DNA of 28,432 nucleotides from an uncultured Sutterella sp. (GCA_937943605.1 CALEAW010000093.1:1-28432), one strand, 5' to 3'. Shown: positions 7,642-15,552, counted from the stretch's first letter. Notes: generated by a model from the sequence alone, not told the origin. Numbers and translations: made by a program.

Positions 7642-8101
7642 CATTTATCTAACAGTTGTTTGAGGCGACTTTGTGTCGATTAAGGTATTGACGCTAACGC
7701 TTGATTATTGGCGACAAATGGGTGATTTCGGGCGACTTTGGCGAGCACAAAAGGCGTGCGTTTGAGATGCGCCAAAGCCCGAGGATGGTGGATCGGACTT
7801 TGGTGCAATGGCTATGCCCAGAATGGTATGTAGCGTCTTAACTGAGGTCCCGCTTCGCATTAATGATGCTTTCTAAAAGCAAGGCCTTGAGAGTGCTACG
7901 AATAAATCAGGCCTCAAGGCAAGCCATTTCGAACGACCTAAGGTGCGCAAGGACAAACGCATAACAAGGCTCGATTTTTGTTGCCAACAATTTTCTTATT
8001 CATCAGCGAAATTGTCCCTTTAGTCGACCAATGGTTGTACATATAAACGCCACTTGTTCAAGGAAAATCTCGAAATTAGGCGATAGTGCGGAGGGCGTTT
8101 C
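7642..8101. other. argF-argC intergenic region, no gene seen
   Basis: About 460 bp without a convincing ORF. It contains an 8-bp inverted repeat, GCCTTGAG (7884-7891) against CTCAAGGC (7913-7920), with a 21-nt loop. A possible plus-strand promoter consists of a weak TTTAGT (8019-8024) and TATAAA (8042-8047), 17 bp apart, which would start transcripts just before the small ORF at 8102. No consensus ArgR operator was recognised. Confidence 0.35.
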
Positions 8102-8173
8102 ATGCGTCGCAAAAAAGGCGTGAATTTTCTTTTGGCCGTCGTGAAAATCGCCTTTAAACGTGATTACGATTGA
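8102..8173 (+). CDS. Candidate arg leader peptide (23 aa)
   Basis: A 23-codon ORF upstream of argC with a much better ribosome site than chance would give: GGAGGG at 8089-8094, 7 nt before the ATG. The peptide starts MRRKKG and ends FKRDYD, with arginine at positions 2, 3 and 19 and four lysines. Its codons overlap a hairpin (8114-8155). Tandem Arg codons at the start, the position ahead of the arginine operon, and overlap with RNA structure fit a leader peptide that senses arginine supply. However, no run of many Arg codons and no classical plus-strand U-tailed attenuator was found between it and argC, so a chance ORF or a small basic protein remains possible. Confidence 0.4.
   Translation: MRRKKGVNFLLAVVKIAFKRDYD
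8111..8155. promoter_or_regulatory. Hairpin overlapping the candidate leader ORF
   Basis: AAAGGCG (8114-8120) plus ATTTTC (8124-8129) pair with GAAAAT (8143-8148) and CGCCTTT (8149-8155), leaving a TGA bulge and a 13-nt loop. The A-run at 8111-8116 supplies a U-tail on the minus strand, so it could be a minus-strand terminator. On the plus strand it would fold inside the leader ORF, and translation would melt it. Confidence 0.4.
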
Positions 8174-8299
8174 CCCTACGCGAGAGAAAAACGACCTCTC
8201 TAAGATCGGTCGAGATCATCGTCGCGTTCACTTTTAAGACGTAATCAAAGGGATAGACGTTTGGGTTTAAACACGACTCTTGAATGAAGAGGCACCACG

Positions 8300-9277
8300 A
8301 TGGCAACGGTTTTTATTGATGGAGAAAGCGGTACAACGGGCTTAAGGTTAAAGCACCGTTTGGCTACACGTAGTGACGTGACAATCATCTCACTCCCAGC
8401 CGACGAACGCCGCCATCGAGATGCGAGACTGAGCGCGATGGCTAAAGCAGAAGTAACGGTTCTTTGTTTGCCTGATGAGGCTGCGCGTGAAGCGGTCGCT
8501 TTGGCCAACCAAACAAAGACACGCGTTTTGGATGCTTCAAGTGCACATCGTGTGGCCGAAGGCTGGGTATATGGGATGCCTGAGTTACAGTCCTCTCAAG
8601 TAGGGCTGATTCATCAAGCGAACCGAGTCTCAGTGCCTGGATGCCATGCGACCGGCATGATCATGCTCACAGCGCCCTTACGTCGTCAAGGGATATTAAC
8701 GAAGGACATCACGTTGAGCGTCACAAGTTTGACGGGCTATACGGGTGGCGGCAAAAGCATGATTGCGACCTATGAGTCTTCTGACCGTATGCCCCATGAC
8801 GCGTTGTCGTTACCCAAGCCTTATGCCTTAGGGCAGCACCATAAACATTTACCTGAAGTGATGCGCTATGCAGAGCTAAGCCGTGCTCCCGTTTTTGTGC
8901 CCATGGTTTGCGATACGCCTTGTGGCATGTTGGTCTCCATTGGGCTTGATCTTGGCGTACTTGGGGTGACCAAAGAAGATGTGGTCACGTGTTTAAGTGA
9001 GGCCTATCAAGGATATCCAACCGTCACTGTGGCGACTGACGATGAAGCACTCCCGGCAATGAATTCGCTCGCAGGGTTTGACGATATTCGTTTGAGTGTC
9101 TATGGAGACAACGAGCGCGTCACGCTCATGGCTCTCTACGACAACTTGGGTAAGGGGGCATCGGGTACCGCCCTTCAATGTCTCAATGTGATGTTGGGAC
9201 TCGAACCCACAGCGGGCTTAGTGCTGAGTCACGCCAAGTCGTTAACCACCCGTCAGACAGCATTCAATCAATTTTGA
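8300..9277 (+). CDS. argC: N-acetyl-gamma-glutamyl-phosphate reductase, type 2
   Basis: 325 aa, the short (type 2) form of the enzyme. It reduces N-acetylglutamyl 5-phosphate to N-acetylglutamate semialdehyde with NADPH. The nucleotide-binding loop is at the N-terminus (IDGESGTTG, 6-14), and the catalytic cysteine is C115 in SVPGCHATG. SLTGYTGGGKSM and LPEVMRYAEL are typical of this subfamily. AGAGG precedes the ATG by 8 nt. It is the first gene of argC-J-B-D; argJ follows after 32 nt. The leader region upstream contains a candidate leader ORF and hairpin, which may couple expression to arginine. Confidence 0.95.
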   Translation: MATVFIDGESGTTGLRLKHRLATRSDVTIISLPADERRHRDARLSAMAKAEVTVLCLPDEAAREAVALANQTKTRVLDASSAHRVAEGWVYGMPELQSSQVGLIHQANRVSVPGCHATGMIMLTAPLRRQGILTKDITLSVTSLTGYTGGGKSMIATYESSDRMPHDALSLPKPYALGQHHKHLPEVMRYAELSRAPVFVPMVCDTPCGMLVSIGLDLGVLGVTKEDVVTCLSEAYQGYPTVTVATDDEALPAMNSLAGFDDIRLSVYGDNERVTLMALYDNLGKGASGTALQCLNVMLGLEPTAGLVLSHAKSLTTRQTAFNQF

Positions 9278-9309
9278 TCAAGACGATCACTCAAAATAAG
9301 GATAAAACC

Positions 9310-10560
9310 ATGACAACGTTCGATGTGGCGCAAGCTGGTGCGTTTGAATTTGACCCAGAAGGTAACGTTTGTACACCGCAAGGCTTTAAGGCAAGCGGGA
9401 TTCATTGTGGCTTACGTCGCAATAAATCTAAAAAAGACCTGGCCTTGATTGTGTCTGACGTGCGTGCAGCAGCGGCCGCGGTCTATACGCTAAACGTTGT
9501 GAAAGGCGCGCCTATTGCCGTGACGAAAGCGCATTTGGCGGATGGTTATGCTAAGGCAATGCTCTGTAATTCGGGTAATGCCAATACCTGTGCACCTAAT
9601 GGCGAAGCGATCGCCAACGCGATGTGTGAAGCGCTCGCAAAGACGGCCGACATGGATCCTAACGATGTCATTATCGCGTCAACGGGTGTGATTGGTCAGC
9701 CGTTACCTTTAGCGCTGATTGTTAACGGCATGCCCGCTTTGGTTGAGTCGCTTTCAGTCACGGGAGGTGCCGATGCATCTGCGGCCATCATGACGACTGA
9801 TCTTGTGCCTAAGCACTGCGCCGTCAAAGTGACGATCGGCGGCAAGACCGTTACGATCGGTGGCATTGCGAAGGGCTCTGGCATGATTCATCCCAATATG
9901 GCCACAATGTTGGTTTTTGTGACGACAGACTGTGCGATCACGCCGCAAATGCTTCAAAAGGCCGTGAGTCACGATGTCAAAGACACTTTTAATATGATTT
10001 CAGTCGATGGTGATACCTCGACCAACGATATGTTGAGCGTGATGGCTAATGGGTTAGCTGGCAACCCTGTAATTGATGCCGAAGGCGAGGATTTTGATCT
10101 TTTTTCGAAAGCGTTCAACCTCGTCACCACGCATTTGAGCCGCGCCATTGCGCGTGACGGCGAAGGCGCAACGAAACTCCTTTCGTGCATTGTGACGGGC
10201 GCAAAGACACAAGACGAAGCGCGTGCTTTGGCAAAGAGCGTCATTTCGTCAAGCTTAGTCAAAACCGCCATGTTTGGTGCAGATGCCAATTGGGGACGTG
10301 TACTTTGTGCTTTAGGTTATAGCGGCGTTGCTTTTAATCCGAGTGGCACGAATGTGAGCTTTGCATCGTCAGTTGGTGTCATTGATGTCTGCCACCAGGG
10401 TGAAGCGCTCGACTTTGACGAAACGCTCGCTAAAAAGATTTTGACTGAAAACGAAGTCAAGATCCTGGTCTCGATGAAAGAGGGGGCAGGGTGCGCCACC
10501 GCCTTAGGGTGCGACCTCTCTTATGACTACGTGAAGATTAATGGCGACTATCGCTCCTAA
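9310..10560 (+). CDS. argJ: Bifunctional glutamate N-acetyltransferase / ornithine acetyltransferase
   Basis: 416 aa. ArgJ moves the acetyl group from N-acetylornithine to glutamate, recycling acetyl in the pathway, and in bifunctional forms also uses acetyl-CoA. The precursor cuts itself before the catalytic threonine in the motif MATMLVF; here that residue is T199 (HPNMATMLVF), giving alpha and beta chains of about 198 and 218 residues. Other signatures are NSGNANTC, STGVIGQPLP and FGADANWGR. The ATG at 9310 with AAGG 8 nt upstream is chosen. The frame stays open back to 9178, but that extension overlaps argC and has no ribosome site. argB follows after 11 nt. Confidence 0.95.
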   Translation: MTTFDVAQAGAFEFDPEGNVCTPQGFKASGIHCGLRRNKSKKDLALIVSDVRAAAAAVYTLNVVKGAPIAVTKAHLADGYAKAMLCNSGNANTCAPNGEAIANAMCEALAKTADMDPNDVIIASTGVIGQPLPLALIVNGMPALVESLSVTGGADASAAIMTTDLVPKHCAVKVTIGGKTVTIGGIAKGSGMIHPNMATMLVFVTTDCAITPQMLQKAVSHDVKDTFNMISVDGDTSTNDMLSVMANGLAGNPVIDAEGEDFDLFSKAFNLVTTHLSRAIARDGEGATKLLSCIVTGAKTQDEARALAKSVISSSLVKTAMFGADANWGRVLCALGYSGVAFNPSGTNVSFASSVGVIDVCHQGEALDFDETLAKKILTENEVKILVSMKEGAGCATALGCDLSYDYVKINGDYRS

Positions 10561-10571
10561 AGGAGATGCGC

Positions 10572-11429
10572 ATGACGACGTTAACCGACTTTGAAGTCGC
10601 CGGTATTTTAAGTGACAGCTTGAAGTACGTGAAACTTTATCGCAACCAAACGGTGGTCGTGAAGTATGGTGGTAATGCCATGAAAAACCCCGAGTGCCAA
10701 CGCCAGGTCATGCATGACTTAGTCCTTTTGCAAATGATTGGTGTACGCATTGTGTTGGTGCATGGTGGAGGACCGGCTATTGGTCGAGCCCTGGCCGCGC
10801 AAGCGATTCCGACGCAATTTGTGAATGGGTTACGTGTGACGGACGATGTGACGATGCGTGTGGTTCAACAAGTGCTCGCGGGTGAGACCAATAAAGACCT
10901 CGTCAAACTCTTAAATAGTGAGGGCGGTCGTGCCGTGGGTTTGTGTGGACTCGATGCCAATCTATTAAAGGCGAAGCCTCAGGATAGTGCCCTTGGTTGG
11001 GTAGGTGAGGTGACGGACGTCAATACGGATCTCGTCGAAGATTTGCTTGATCAAGGTTATATCCCGGTCATAGCGTCTGTCGCGGGGGACGATGAGGGTA
11101 ATAGCTATAACGTCAATGCCGATACGGCAGCGGCTGCTATTGCGGCAGCCCTTCATGCCCGGCGCTTGATCTTGATGACTGACATTCATGGCTTGATGCG
11201 TGATGTCAATGATCCGGAAAGTCTCATTTCACGCTTGAAGGTCGACGAAATCGACACCCTCACTCAAGATGGCGTCATATCTGGCGGGATGATTCCAAAA
11301 ATGGCCTGCGTACGCGACGCGATTGCTCAAGGCGTGGAACGGGTCGTTCTTATTAACGGAACGTTGCCCCACAGTATCTTGGTCGAGATGCTCACGAAAG
11401 GTGGCATCGGCACGATGGTCACGTGTTAA
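10572..11429 (+). CDS. argB: Acetylglutamate kinase
   Basis: 285 aa from the ATG at 10572. It phosphorylates N-acetylglutamate with ATP, the usual control point of the pathway. Amino-acid-kinase motifs: VVKYGGNAM (29-37, phosphate binding), VHGGGPAIG (63-71) and SGGMIPKM near the C-terminus. The N-terminal helix (ILSDSLKYVKLYRNQTVVV) is the type seen in hexameric, arginine-inhibited kinases, so feedback inhibition is likely, by family knowledge. An in-frame ATG at 10566 lies inside the AGGAG ribosome site, so the second ATG, 6 nt past it, is preferred. It is placed 11 nt after argJ. Confidence 0.95.
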   Translation: MTTLTDFEVAGILSDSLKYVKLYRNQTVVVKYGGNAMKNPECQRQVMHDLVLLQMIGVRIVLVHGGGPAIGRALAAQAIPTQFVNGLRVTDDVTMRVVQQVLAGETNKDLVKLLNSEGGRAVGLCGLDANLLKAKPQDSALGWVGEVTDVNTDLVEDLLDQGYIPVIASVAGDDEGNSYNVNADTAAAAIAAALHARRLILMTDIHGLMRDVNDPESLISRLKVDEIDTLTQDGVISGGMIPKMACVRDAIAQGVERVVLINGTLPHSILVEMLTKGGIGTMVTC

Positions 11430-11462
11430 AGCTGTTGAATGGCCATTTAAGTAACAAATACT

Positions 11463-11505
11463 GAAGTGAATCGACTTTCAGAGTGTATTCGCTTCAATGA
11501 GGAGG
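11463..11505 (+). promoter_or_regulatory. Hairpin and strong ribosome site ahead of argD
   Basis: GAAGTGAAT (11463-11471) can pair with ATTCGCTTC (11487-11495) with one G-T pair, immediately before the GGAGG at 11501-11505. The 84-nt argB-argD gap is the widest in the operon, so this may set relative argD expression. No terminator-like T-run follows. Confidence 0.35.
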
Positions 11506-11513
11506 TCTTTATC

Positions 11514-12701
11514 ATGGAAGAAACCATGTCTAATGTTGAAGTTTTGGATCGTGTTTATGCGGCCAATACCTATGGTCGTGCACCGGTCGTTTTTAAGTCA
11601 TCTAAGGGTGTTTATCTCGAAGATGAAGCGGGTAAACAATATTTGGACTTTGGGAGTGGCATTGGCGTCATGAGCCTTGGCTACCAACATCCGACCTGGA
11701 CCCAGTATGTGACTGAACAAGTCAAGACGCTTGTTCATACATCGAACCTCTTTTATAACGAAAAGACCGCATTACTGACGGCGGGTTTGGCGCAAAGAAC
11801 GGGTTTTGATAAGGTCTTTTTGTCTAATTCTGGTGCTGAGGCCAATGAATGTTTGATTAAGACCGCTCGTAAGTGGGCAAATGACGTCAAGGGGGAGGGT
11901 GAGCATCCCATTGTGACCTTGGTGAATAGCTTTCATGGCCGTACCGTGACCACAGTGACCGCCACGGGTCAAGATACTTTTCATACGCACTTTGGGCCAT
12001 TTACGCCAGGCTTTCGCTACGTCAAAGCGGGTGACATTGACGCCATGAAGGCGCAGCTCGACAAAGAAGATTGTGCTGCCGTTTTGGTAGAAATCGTTCA
12101 GGGTGAAGGTGGTGTACGCGCTTTGGATGCGGATTACTTAAAAGCGCTTGAAGCGTTATGTCACGAAAAAAATGTGCTTTTTTGCGTCGATGAGGTTCAA
12201 ACAGGTAATGGTCGAACCGGACACTGGTTTGCGTTTGAGCACTTTGGTTTGAAGCCTGATTTGGTTTCAACAGCTAAAGGTTTAGGCAATGGCTTACCGA
12301 TAGGTGCCACCTTGATGAACGAAAAAACTGCGAATGTGTTGACGCCAGGTACGCATGGCTCAACGTTTGGAGGCAATCCCGTGGCATGTGCTGGCGCTTT
12401 GGCGGTGCTTGCAACGGTGGATGATGAGTTCTTGCTGGAGGTTGCACGTAAGGGAGAAGTCTTGAAGACGGCGCTTGAAGCGCTTCCAGGTGTCACAGAT
12501 GTGTCTGGTCTTGGTCTCATGATTGGGTTTAGCGTAGAAGGTCAAAAGGCAGCCGATATCAAGGCCAAGGCTTTAGAGGAAGGCTTGGTGATTTTGACGG
12601 CTAAAGACCGTGTGCGCTTGTTGCCGCCACTTGTGATTACAGATGATGAGTTACTTCTCGGGGTTGAAAAGATCAAGAAAGTGATCGCTCTGAAGGATTA
12701 A
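11514..12701 (+). CDS. argD: Acetylornithine aminotransferase
   Basis: 395 aa, a class-III PLP aminotransferase that converts N-acetylglutamate semialdehyde and glutamate to N-acetylornithine; many also act in lysine synthesis on succinyl-DAP. Motifs: SNSGAEANE (104-112), FHGRT (140-144), VDEVQTGNGRTG (225-236) and the PLP lysine K255 in STAKGLGNG. The ATG at 11514 has GGAGG 8 nt upstream; an in-frame ATG at 11466 has no ribosome site. Last gene of argC-J-B-D, with a terminator at 12726-12761. Its last 48 codons and downstream region recur, diverged, at 14295-14717. Confidence 0.96.
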   Translation: MEETMSNVEVLDRVYAANTYGRAPVVFKSSKGVYLEDEAGKQYLDFGSGIGVMSLGYQHPTWTQYVTEQVKTLVHTSNLFYNEKTALLTAGLAQRTGFDKVFLSNSGAEANECLIKTARKWANDVKGEGEHPIVTLVNSFHGRTVTTVTATGQDTFHTHFGPFTPGFRYVKAGDIDAMKAQLDKEDCAAVLVEIVQGEGGVRALDADYLKALEALCHEKNVLFCVDEVQTGNGRTGHWFAFEHFGLKPDLVSTAKGLGNGLPIGATLMNEKTANVLTPGTHGSTFGGNPVACAGALAVLATVDDEFLLEVARKGEVLKTALEALPGVTDVSGLGLMIGFSVEGQKAADIKAKALEEGLVILTAKDRVRLLPPLVITDDELLLGVEKIKKVIALKD

Positions 12702-12725
12702 GCATAGTTAATCTTCATTGAGGAG

Positions 12726-12761
12726 ACGCCGCTTGGCTTATTGAGGCTGAGTGGCGTTTTT
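12726..12761 (+). terminator. Terminator of argC-J-B-D
   Basis: A 12-bp stem (12726-12737 with 12746-12757, three G-T pairs, 8-nt loop) is followed by TTTTT. It lies 25 bp after the argD stop, and an identical copy is found at 14467-14502. Confidence 0.85.
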
Positions 12762-12899
12762 GTTGTGAAGTAGCAAGGCAGTGTGAGAGGCAAATTGAGG
12801 TAGAGGTGGTTTGGCAAGTGACAGAATAGCGATACGGAGAAATGTTGCTAAACAGCGAAGATAATAGGGTTTGTATTGATAGATCCTTCCATATACAAT

Positions 12900-12942
12900 A
12901 AAAGTGTGATTAGAAGACACTTAAACTAGTATAAAAGTGTGA
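12900..12942 (+). promoter_or_regulatory. Promoter/operator of the DUF4143 ATPase gene
   Basis: AAAAGTGTGA occurs at 12900-12909 and 12933-12942, and the first copy faces an inverted ACACTT at 12917-12922. TATAAA (12930-12935) overlaps the second copy and is a likely -10. The block is retained almost unchanged in the downstream duplicate (14642-14684) although the 70 bp before it have diverged, which argues for function. Confidence 0.5.
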
Positions 12943-12954
12943 GAAGGGGAGCGT

Positions 12955-14295
12955 ATGGAACGATTAATTTTAAAGAAGCTACTGAACTGGAAGAATTCAC
13001 CCTATCGCAAACCTTTGATCTTGAAAGGTGTGCGCCAGGTTGGCAAAACCTGGATTCTGAAAGAATTCGGCAAACGCTACTACGAAAATACCGCTTATTT
13101 CAACTTTGATGAAAACGAAGAATATAAGCAGTTTTTTGAAACCACTAAAGACGTCAATCGGATTTTGCAGAATCTGATGCTGGCAAGCGGTCAGAAAATT
13201 CTTCCAGAAAAAACTCTCATTATTTTTGATGAGGTACAGGACTGCCCCAAGGTCATTAATTCGATGAAGTATTTCTGTGAGAATGCTCCGCAGTTCCATA
13301 TTGCCTGCGCTGGCTCTCTTCTAGGCATTGCCTTAGCAAGGCCATCTTCTTTTCCTGTCGGTAAAGTCAACGTCATGCAAATTGATCCGATGACCTTTAC
13401 TGAATTTCTATTGGCCAATGGAGATGAGAACTTAGCGGAATATTTGGCGAGGGTGGATACCATTGAGCCGATTCCTGATGCCTTCTTTAATCCGTTGTAC
13501 GAAAAGTTAAAAATGTACTACGTGACTGGTGGTATGCCTGAATCCGTCAAGATGTGGACGGAAGCAAGAGATGTGGATGCTATGCAGGAAGCGCTGTCCG
13601 GGATAATAACTGCTTATGAGCGTGACTTTTCTAAACATCCAAATGTCAGCGAGTTTCCAAAGATTTCAATGATTTGGAAGTCCATACCATCTCAACTGGC
13701 TAGAGAAAACAAAAAGTTTATCTACAAGGTAGTTAAAGAAGGAGCACGGGCACGTGAATATGAGGATGCCTTGCAGTGGTTGGTGGATGCCCGTCTAGTG
13801 CATAAGATCTATCGCAGCACAGCGCCTGGGCTACCTATAGCTGCTTATGATGATCTTTCAGCATTTAAGTTATATCTTGTCGATGTTGGACTACTACGCC
13901 GACTAGCACAACTCGCACCGACTGCCTTTGGCGAGGGTAATCGCTTATTGACTGAATTCAAGGGTGCATTGACCGAAAACTTCGTACTTCAGACGTTAAT
14001 GACACAGTTCGAGGTAACGCCTCGATATTGGACGCAGACAAATCCTCCTTTCGAGGTAGATTTCCTGATTCAGCGAGAAAACGATATTTTTCCTGTTGAG
14101 GTCAAGTCCGAATCCAACACGACTAGCAGGAGTCTCAAAAAGTTCAAAGAGTTGTTTACAGATCGAGTCAAACTCCGTATCCGGATCTCAATGGATAATC
14201 TGAAACTCGATGATGATGTGTTAAACATCCCACTGTTTATGACAGATCAGATAGATCGGTTAATTGGGATCGCTCTGAAAGTTCGAAGTTCCTAG
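12955..14295 (+). CDS. AAA_14 ATPase with C-terminal DUF4143 (PD-(D/E)XK-like) domain
   Basis: 446 aa, the usual size for the family. Walker A is GVRQVGKT (25-32), Walker B is LIIFDEVQ (88-95), and CAGSLLGIAL (118-127) is a typical sensor strand. The C-terminal DUF4143 region carries a nuclease-like signature: EVDF (D369) followed by PVEVK (E382-K384). Such ATPases are abundant, strain-variable genes in gut and soil bacteria; their function is not settled and roles in defence or DNA handling are only suggested. The ATG follows GAAGGGGAGCGT. Its promoter carries repeated AAAAGTGTGA boxes. The stop codon directly joins the second argD 3' end, so the gene is an insert between two argD ends or the tail of an imported segment. 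Confidence 0.88.
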   Translation: MERLILKKLLNWKNSPYRKPLILKGVRQVGKTWILKEFGKRYYENTAYFNFDENEEYKQFFETTKDVNRILQNLMLASGQKILPEKTLIIFDEVQDCPKVINSMKYFCENAPQFHIACAGSLLGIALARPSSFPVGKVNVMQIDPMTFTEFLLANGDENLAEYLARVDTIEPIPDAFFNPLYEKLKMYYVTGGMPESVKMWTEARDVDAMQEALSGIITAYERDFSKHPNVSEFPKISMIWKSIPSQLARENKKFIYKVVKEGARAREYEDALQWLVDARLVHKIYRSTAPGLPIAAYDDLSAFKLYLVDVGLLRRLAQLAPTAFGEGNRLLTEFKGALTENFVLQTLMTQFEVTPRYWTQTNPPFEVDFLIQRENDIFPVEVKSESNTTSRSLKKFKELFTDRVKLRIRISMDNLKLDDDVLNIPLFMTDQIDRLIGIALKVRSS

Positions 14296-14442
14296 ATATT
14301 AAAGCGAAGACACTTAAGGAAGGCTTGGTGATTTTGACGGCTAAAGACCGTGTGCGCTTGTTGGCCGCCGCTTGTGATCACAGATGATGAGTTACTTTTC
14401 GGGGTTGAAAAGATCAAGAAAGTGATCGCGATGAAGGATTAA
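14295..14442 (+). pseudogene. argD: 3' remnant of a second argD allele
   Basis: Matches codons 348-395 of argD. The first codons are GAT ATT AAA GCG AAG against GAT ATC AAG GCC AAG in the intact gene, all synonymous, which indicates a diverged allele rather than a recent copy. An extra G near 14363-14364 shifts the frame before the LLPPLVITDDE segment. It ends at the TAA at 14440-14442, just as argD does. There is no start and no N-terminal 88% of the gene. Confidence 0.9.
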
Positions 14443-14466
14443 ACATAGTTAATCTTCATTGAGGAG

Positions 14467-14502
14467 ACGCCGCTTGGCTTATTGAGGCTGAGTGGCGTTT
14501 TT
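14467..14502 (+). terminator. Terminator of the argD remnant
   Basis: Same sequence as the argD terminator at 12726-12761: 12-bp stem and T-run. It now lies downstream of the DUF4143 ATPase and can terminate that transcript. Confidence 0.8.
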
Positions 14503-14641
14503 GTTGTGAAGTAGCAAGGCAGTGTGAGAGGCAAATTGAGGTAGAGGTGGTTTGGCAAGTGACAGAATGTAGATACGAAGACATTCATTTAGAGCGTGAG
14601 GACGATTCGGGTTTCCATGTATTTATCCTTCAATTTCTAAT

Positions 14642-14684
14642 AAAAGTGTGATTGGAAGACACTTAAACTAGTATAAAAGTGTGA
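14642..14684 (+). promoter_or_regulatory. Second copy of the AAAAGTGTGA promoter/operator block
   Basis: AAAAGTGTGA at 14642-14651 and 14675-14684 with inverted ACACTT at 14659-14664, the same spacing as at 12900-12942. It now precedes only a 12-codon remnant, but it could still bind the same regulator. Confidence 0.45.
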
Positions 14685-14696
14685 GAAGGCGTGCGT

Positions 14697-14735
14697 ATGG
14701 AACGATTATTTTTAAACGATGTCCGCTTTTTATGA
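14697..14735 (+). pseudogene. 5' stub of a second DUF4143-type ATPase gene
   Basis: Twelve codons starting MERLFLN, against MERLILK in the intact ATPase at 12955, then unrelated codons and a TGA. The rest of the gene is gone. It shows that the older arg allele was also followed by an ATPase gene of this family, or that the unit was tandemly duplicated and then deleted. Confidence 0.75.
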
Positions 14736-15027
14736 TGCGAAATCGCAGGATTGTATTGCGTTCTTGTTGTATCGCTGATGCTTGTGGTCAATGAAAGCAT
14801 GGATTTGAAGCCAGTTAATTATGGCGTTGACTCGCATAGATCTTTGCTTTGGAACAATGTGTATACGTAGTTGCCTATTAGCGCTTCGTAATGCTACATT
14901 TTGATTGTCATTACGACGTTTGGATACTTGCTCACTAGTGACTTACTAATGCCTGTGGTGCAGTAGAAATTTTTTCAAATTTATATGGTTATACTGATAC
15001 TATTGAGATAGTTAGAGGAGACTAAAT
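14736..15027. other. Intergenic region after the ATPase stub
   Basis: No gene seen. The AT-rich end holds TATACT at 14990-14995, a likely -10 for the secreted-protein gene at 15028, without a clear -35. GAGGAG before the ATG is the ribosome site. Confidence 0.4.
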
Positions 15028-15546
15028 ATGAAAAAATTAGTTGTTGTCTTGGGATTGTTTCTGAGTATGGCTTCATATGCTGAAGAGCAATCTAATGTCA
15101 TTAACGCCGTATCATCCGTAGTATCTGGTGTTGTATCTACTGGAAAAGATGTTTTAAAAGGTGTTAAAGAAGGCATTGATACAGGCAGAAAAGAAGGGAC
15201 AAGTATTGATAATGCTTCTATCATTTATGATAGAGAGCAACTTGAAAAAAATGTAGAAGTTAAGGTTTTATCTGTAATCAAGGATGGTAGTGAATATAAA
15301 GTAACCGTTGCTTTAAAGAATAAAACAGACCAGCTGATTAGGATTACAAATCTTAACGAGCAAGAGTCTTTACAGCTTCAAGATGCAGATGGATTTTCAG
15401 TCTTTTCATCATGCCCAGTTGGAGACATCAATATACCAAGGAAATCTGCAGTAAAAAGTGTATTTGTATTCCCGGCCGACGGGACACCGAAAACACTAAA
15501 AATTTTCGAAATCGAAATTGGAATCTCTAATGATTTAATTAAATAA
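15028..15546 (+). CDS. Secreted protein of unknown function (172 aa)
   Basis: A signal peptide (MKKLVVVLGLFLSMASYA, cleavage after A18) is followed by a short helical stretch rich in Val, Ser and Gly (NAVSSVVSGVVS). From about residue 60 a domain looks all-beta (VEVKVLSVIKDGSEYKVTVA, then LKNKTDQLIRITNL), resembling the small immunoglobulin-like domains of periplasmic proteins such as FxLYD or DUF4352; this is a pattern impression only. A single cysteine lies in FSSCPVGD. GAGGAG lies 8 nt before the ATG. It is monocistronic, with a strong terminator at 15553-15584. I do not recognise the family. Confidence 0.75.
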   Translation: MKKLVVVLGLFLSMASYAEEQSNVINAVSSVVSGVVSTGKDVLKGVKEGIDTGRKEGTSIDNASIIYDREQLEKNVEVKVLSVIKDGSEYKVTVALKNKTDQLIRITNLNEQESLQLQDADGFSVFSSCPVGDINIPRKSAVKSVFVFPADGTPKTLKIFEIEIGISNDLIK

Positions 15547-15552
15547 AAATTT

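Larger units (their letters stand above)
12555..12975 (+). repeat. Long direct repeat, copy A (argD 3' end to start of ATPase gene)
   Basis: This unit covers the last 48 codons of argD, its terminator, the following promoter and the first seven codons of the DUF4143 ATPase. It recurs at 14295-14717. Identity is near complete from 12700 to about 12828, poor from about 12829 to 12899, and near complete again over 12900-12950. The coding part differs mainly at third positions and by one frameshift in copy B. Confidence 0.9.
14295..14717 (+). repeat. Long direct repeat, copy B
   Basis: A diverged copy of 12555-12975 in the same orientation and gene order: argD 3' end, terminator, spacer, AAAAGTGTGA promoter block, and ATG plus the next codons of the ATPase. 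It starts on the last base of the ATPase stop codon. Confidence 0.9.

Noticed and set aside
7884..7920. GCCTTGAG/CTCAAGGC inverted repeat as an ArgR operator or terminator
   Set aside because: It does not match the TGAAT/ATTCA box, has a 21-nt loop and has no T-run; kept only as a note in the intergenic entry.
9178..9309. 44-residue N-terminal extension of ArgJ
   Set aside because: It overlaps argC and has no ribosome site; ArgJ proteins start near MTTFDV.
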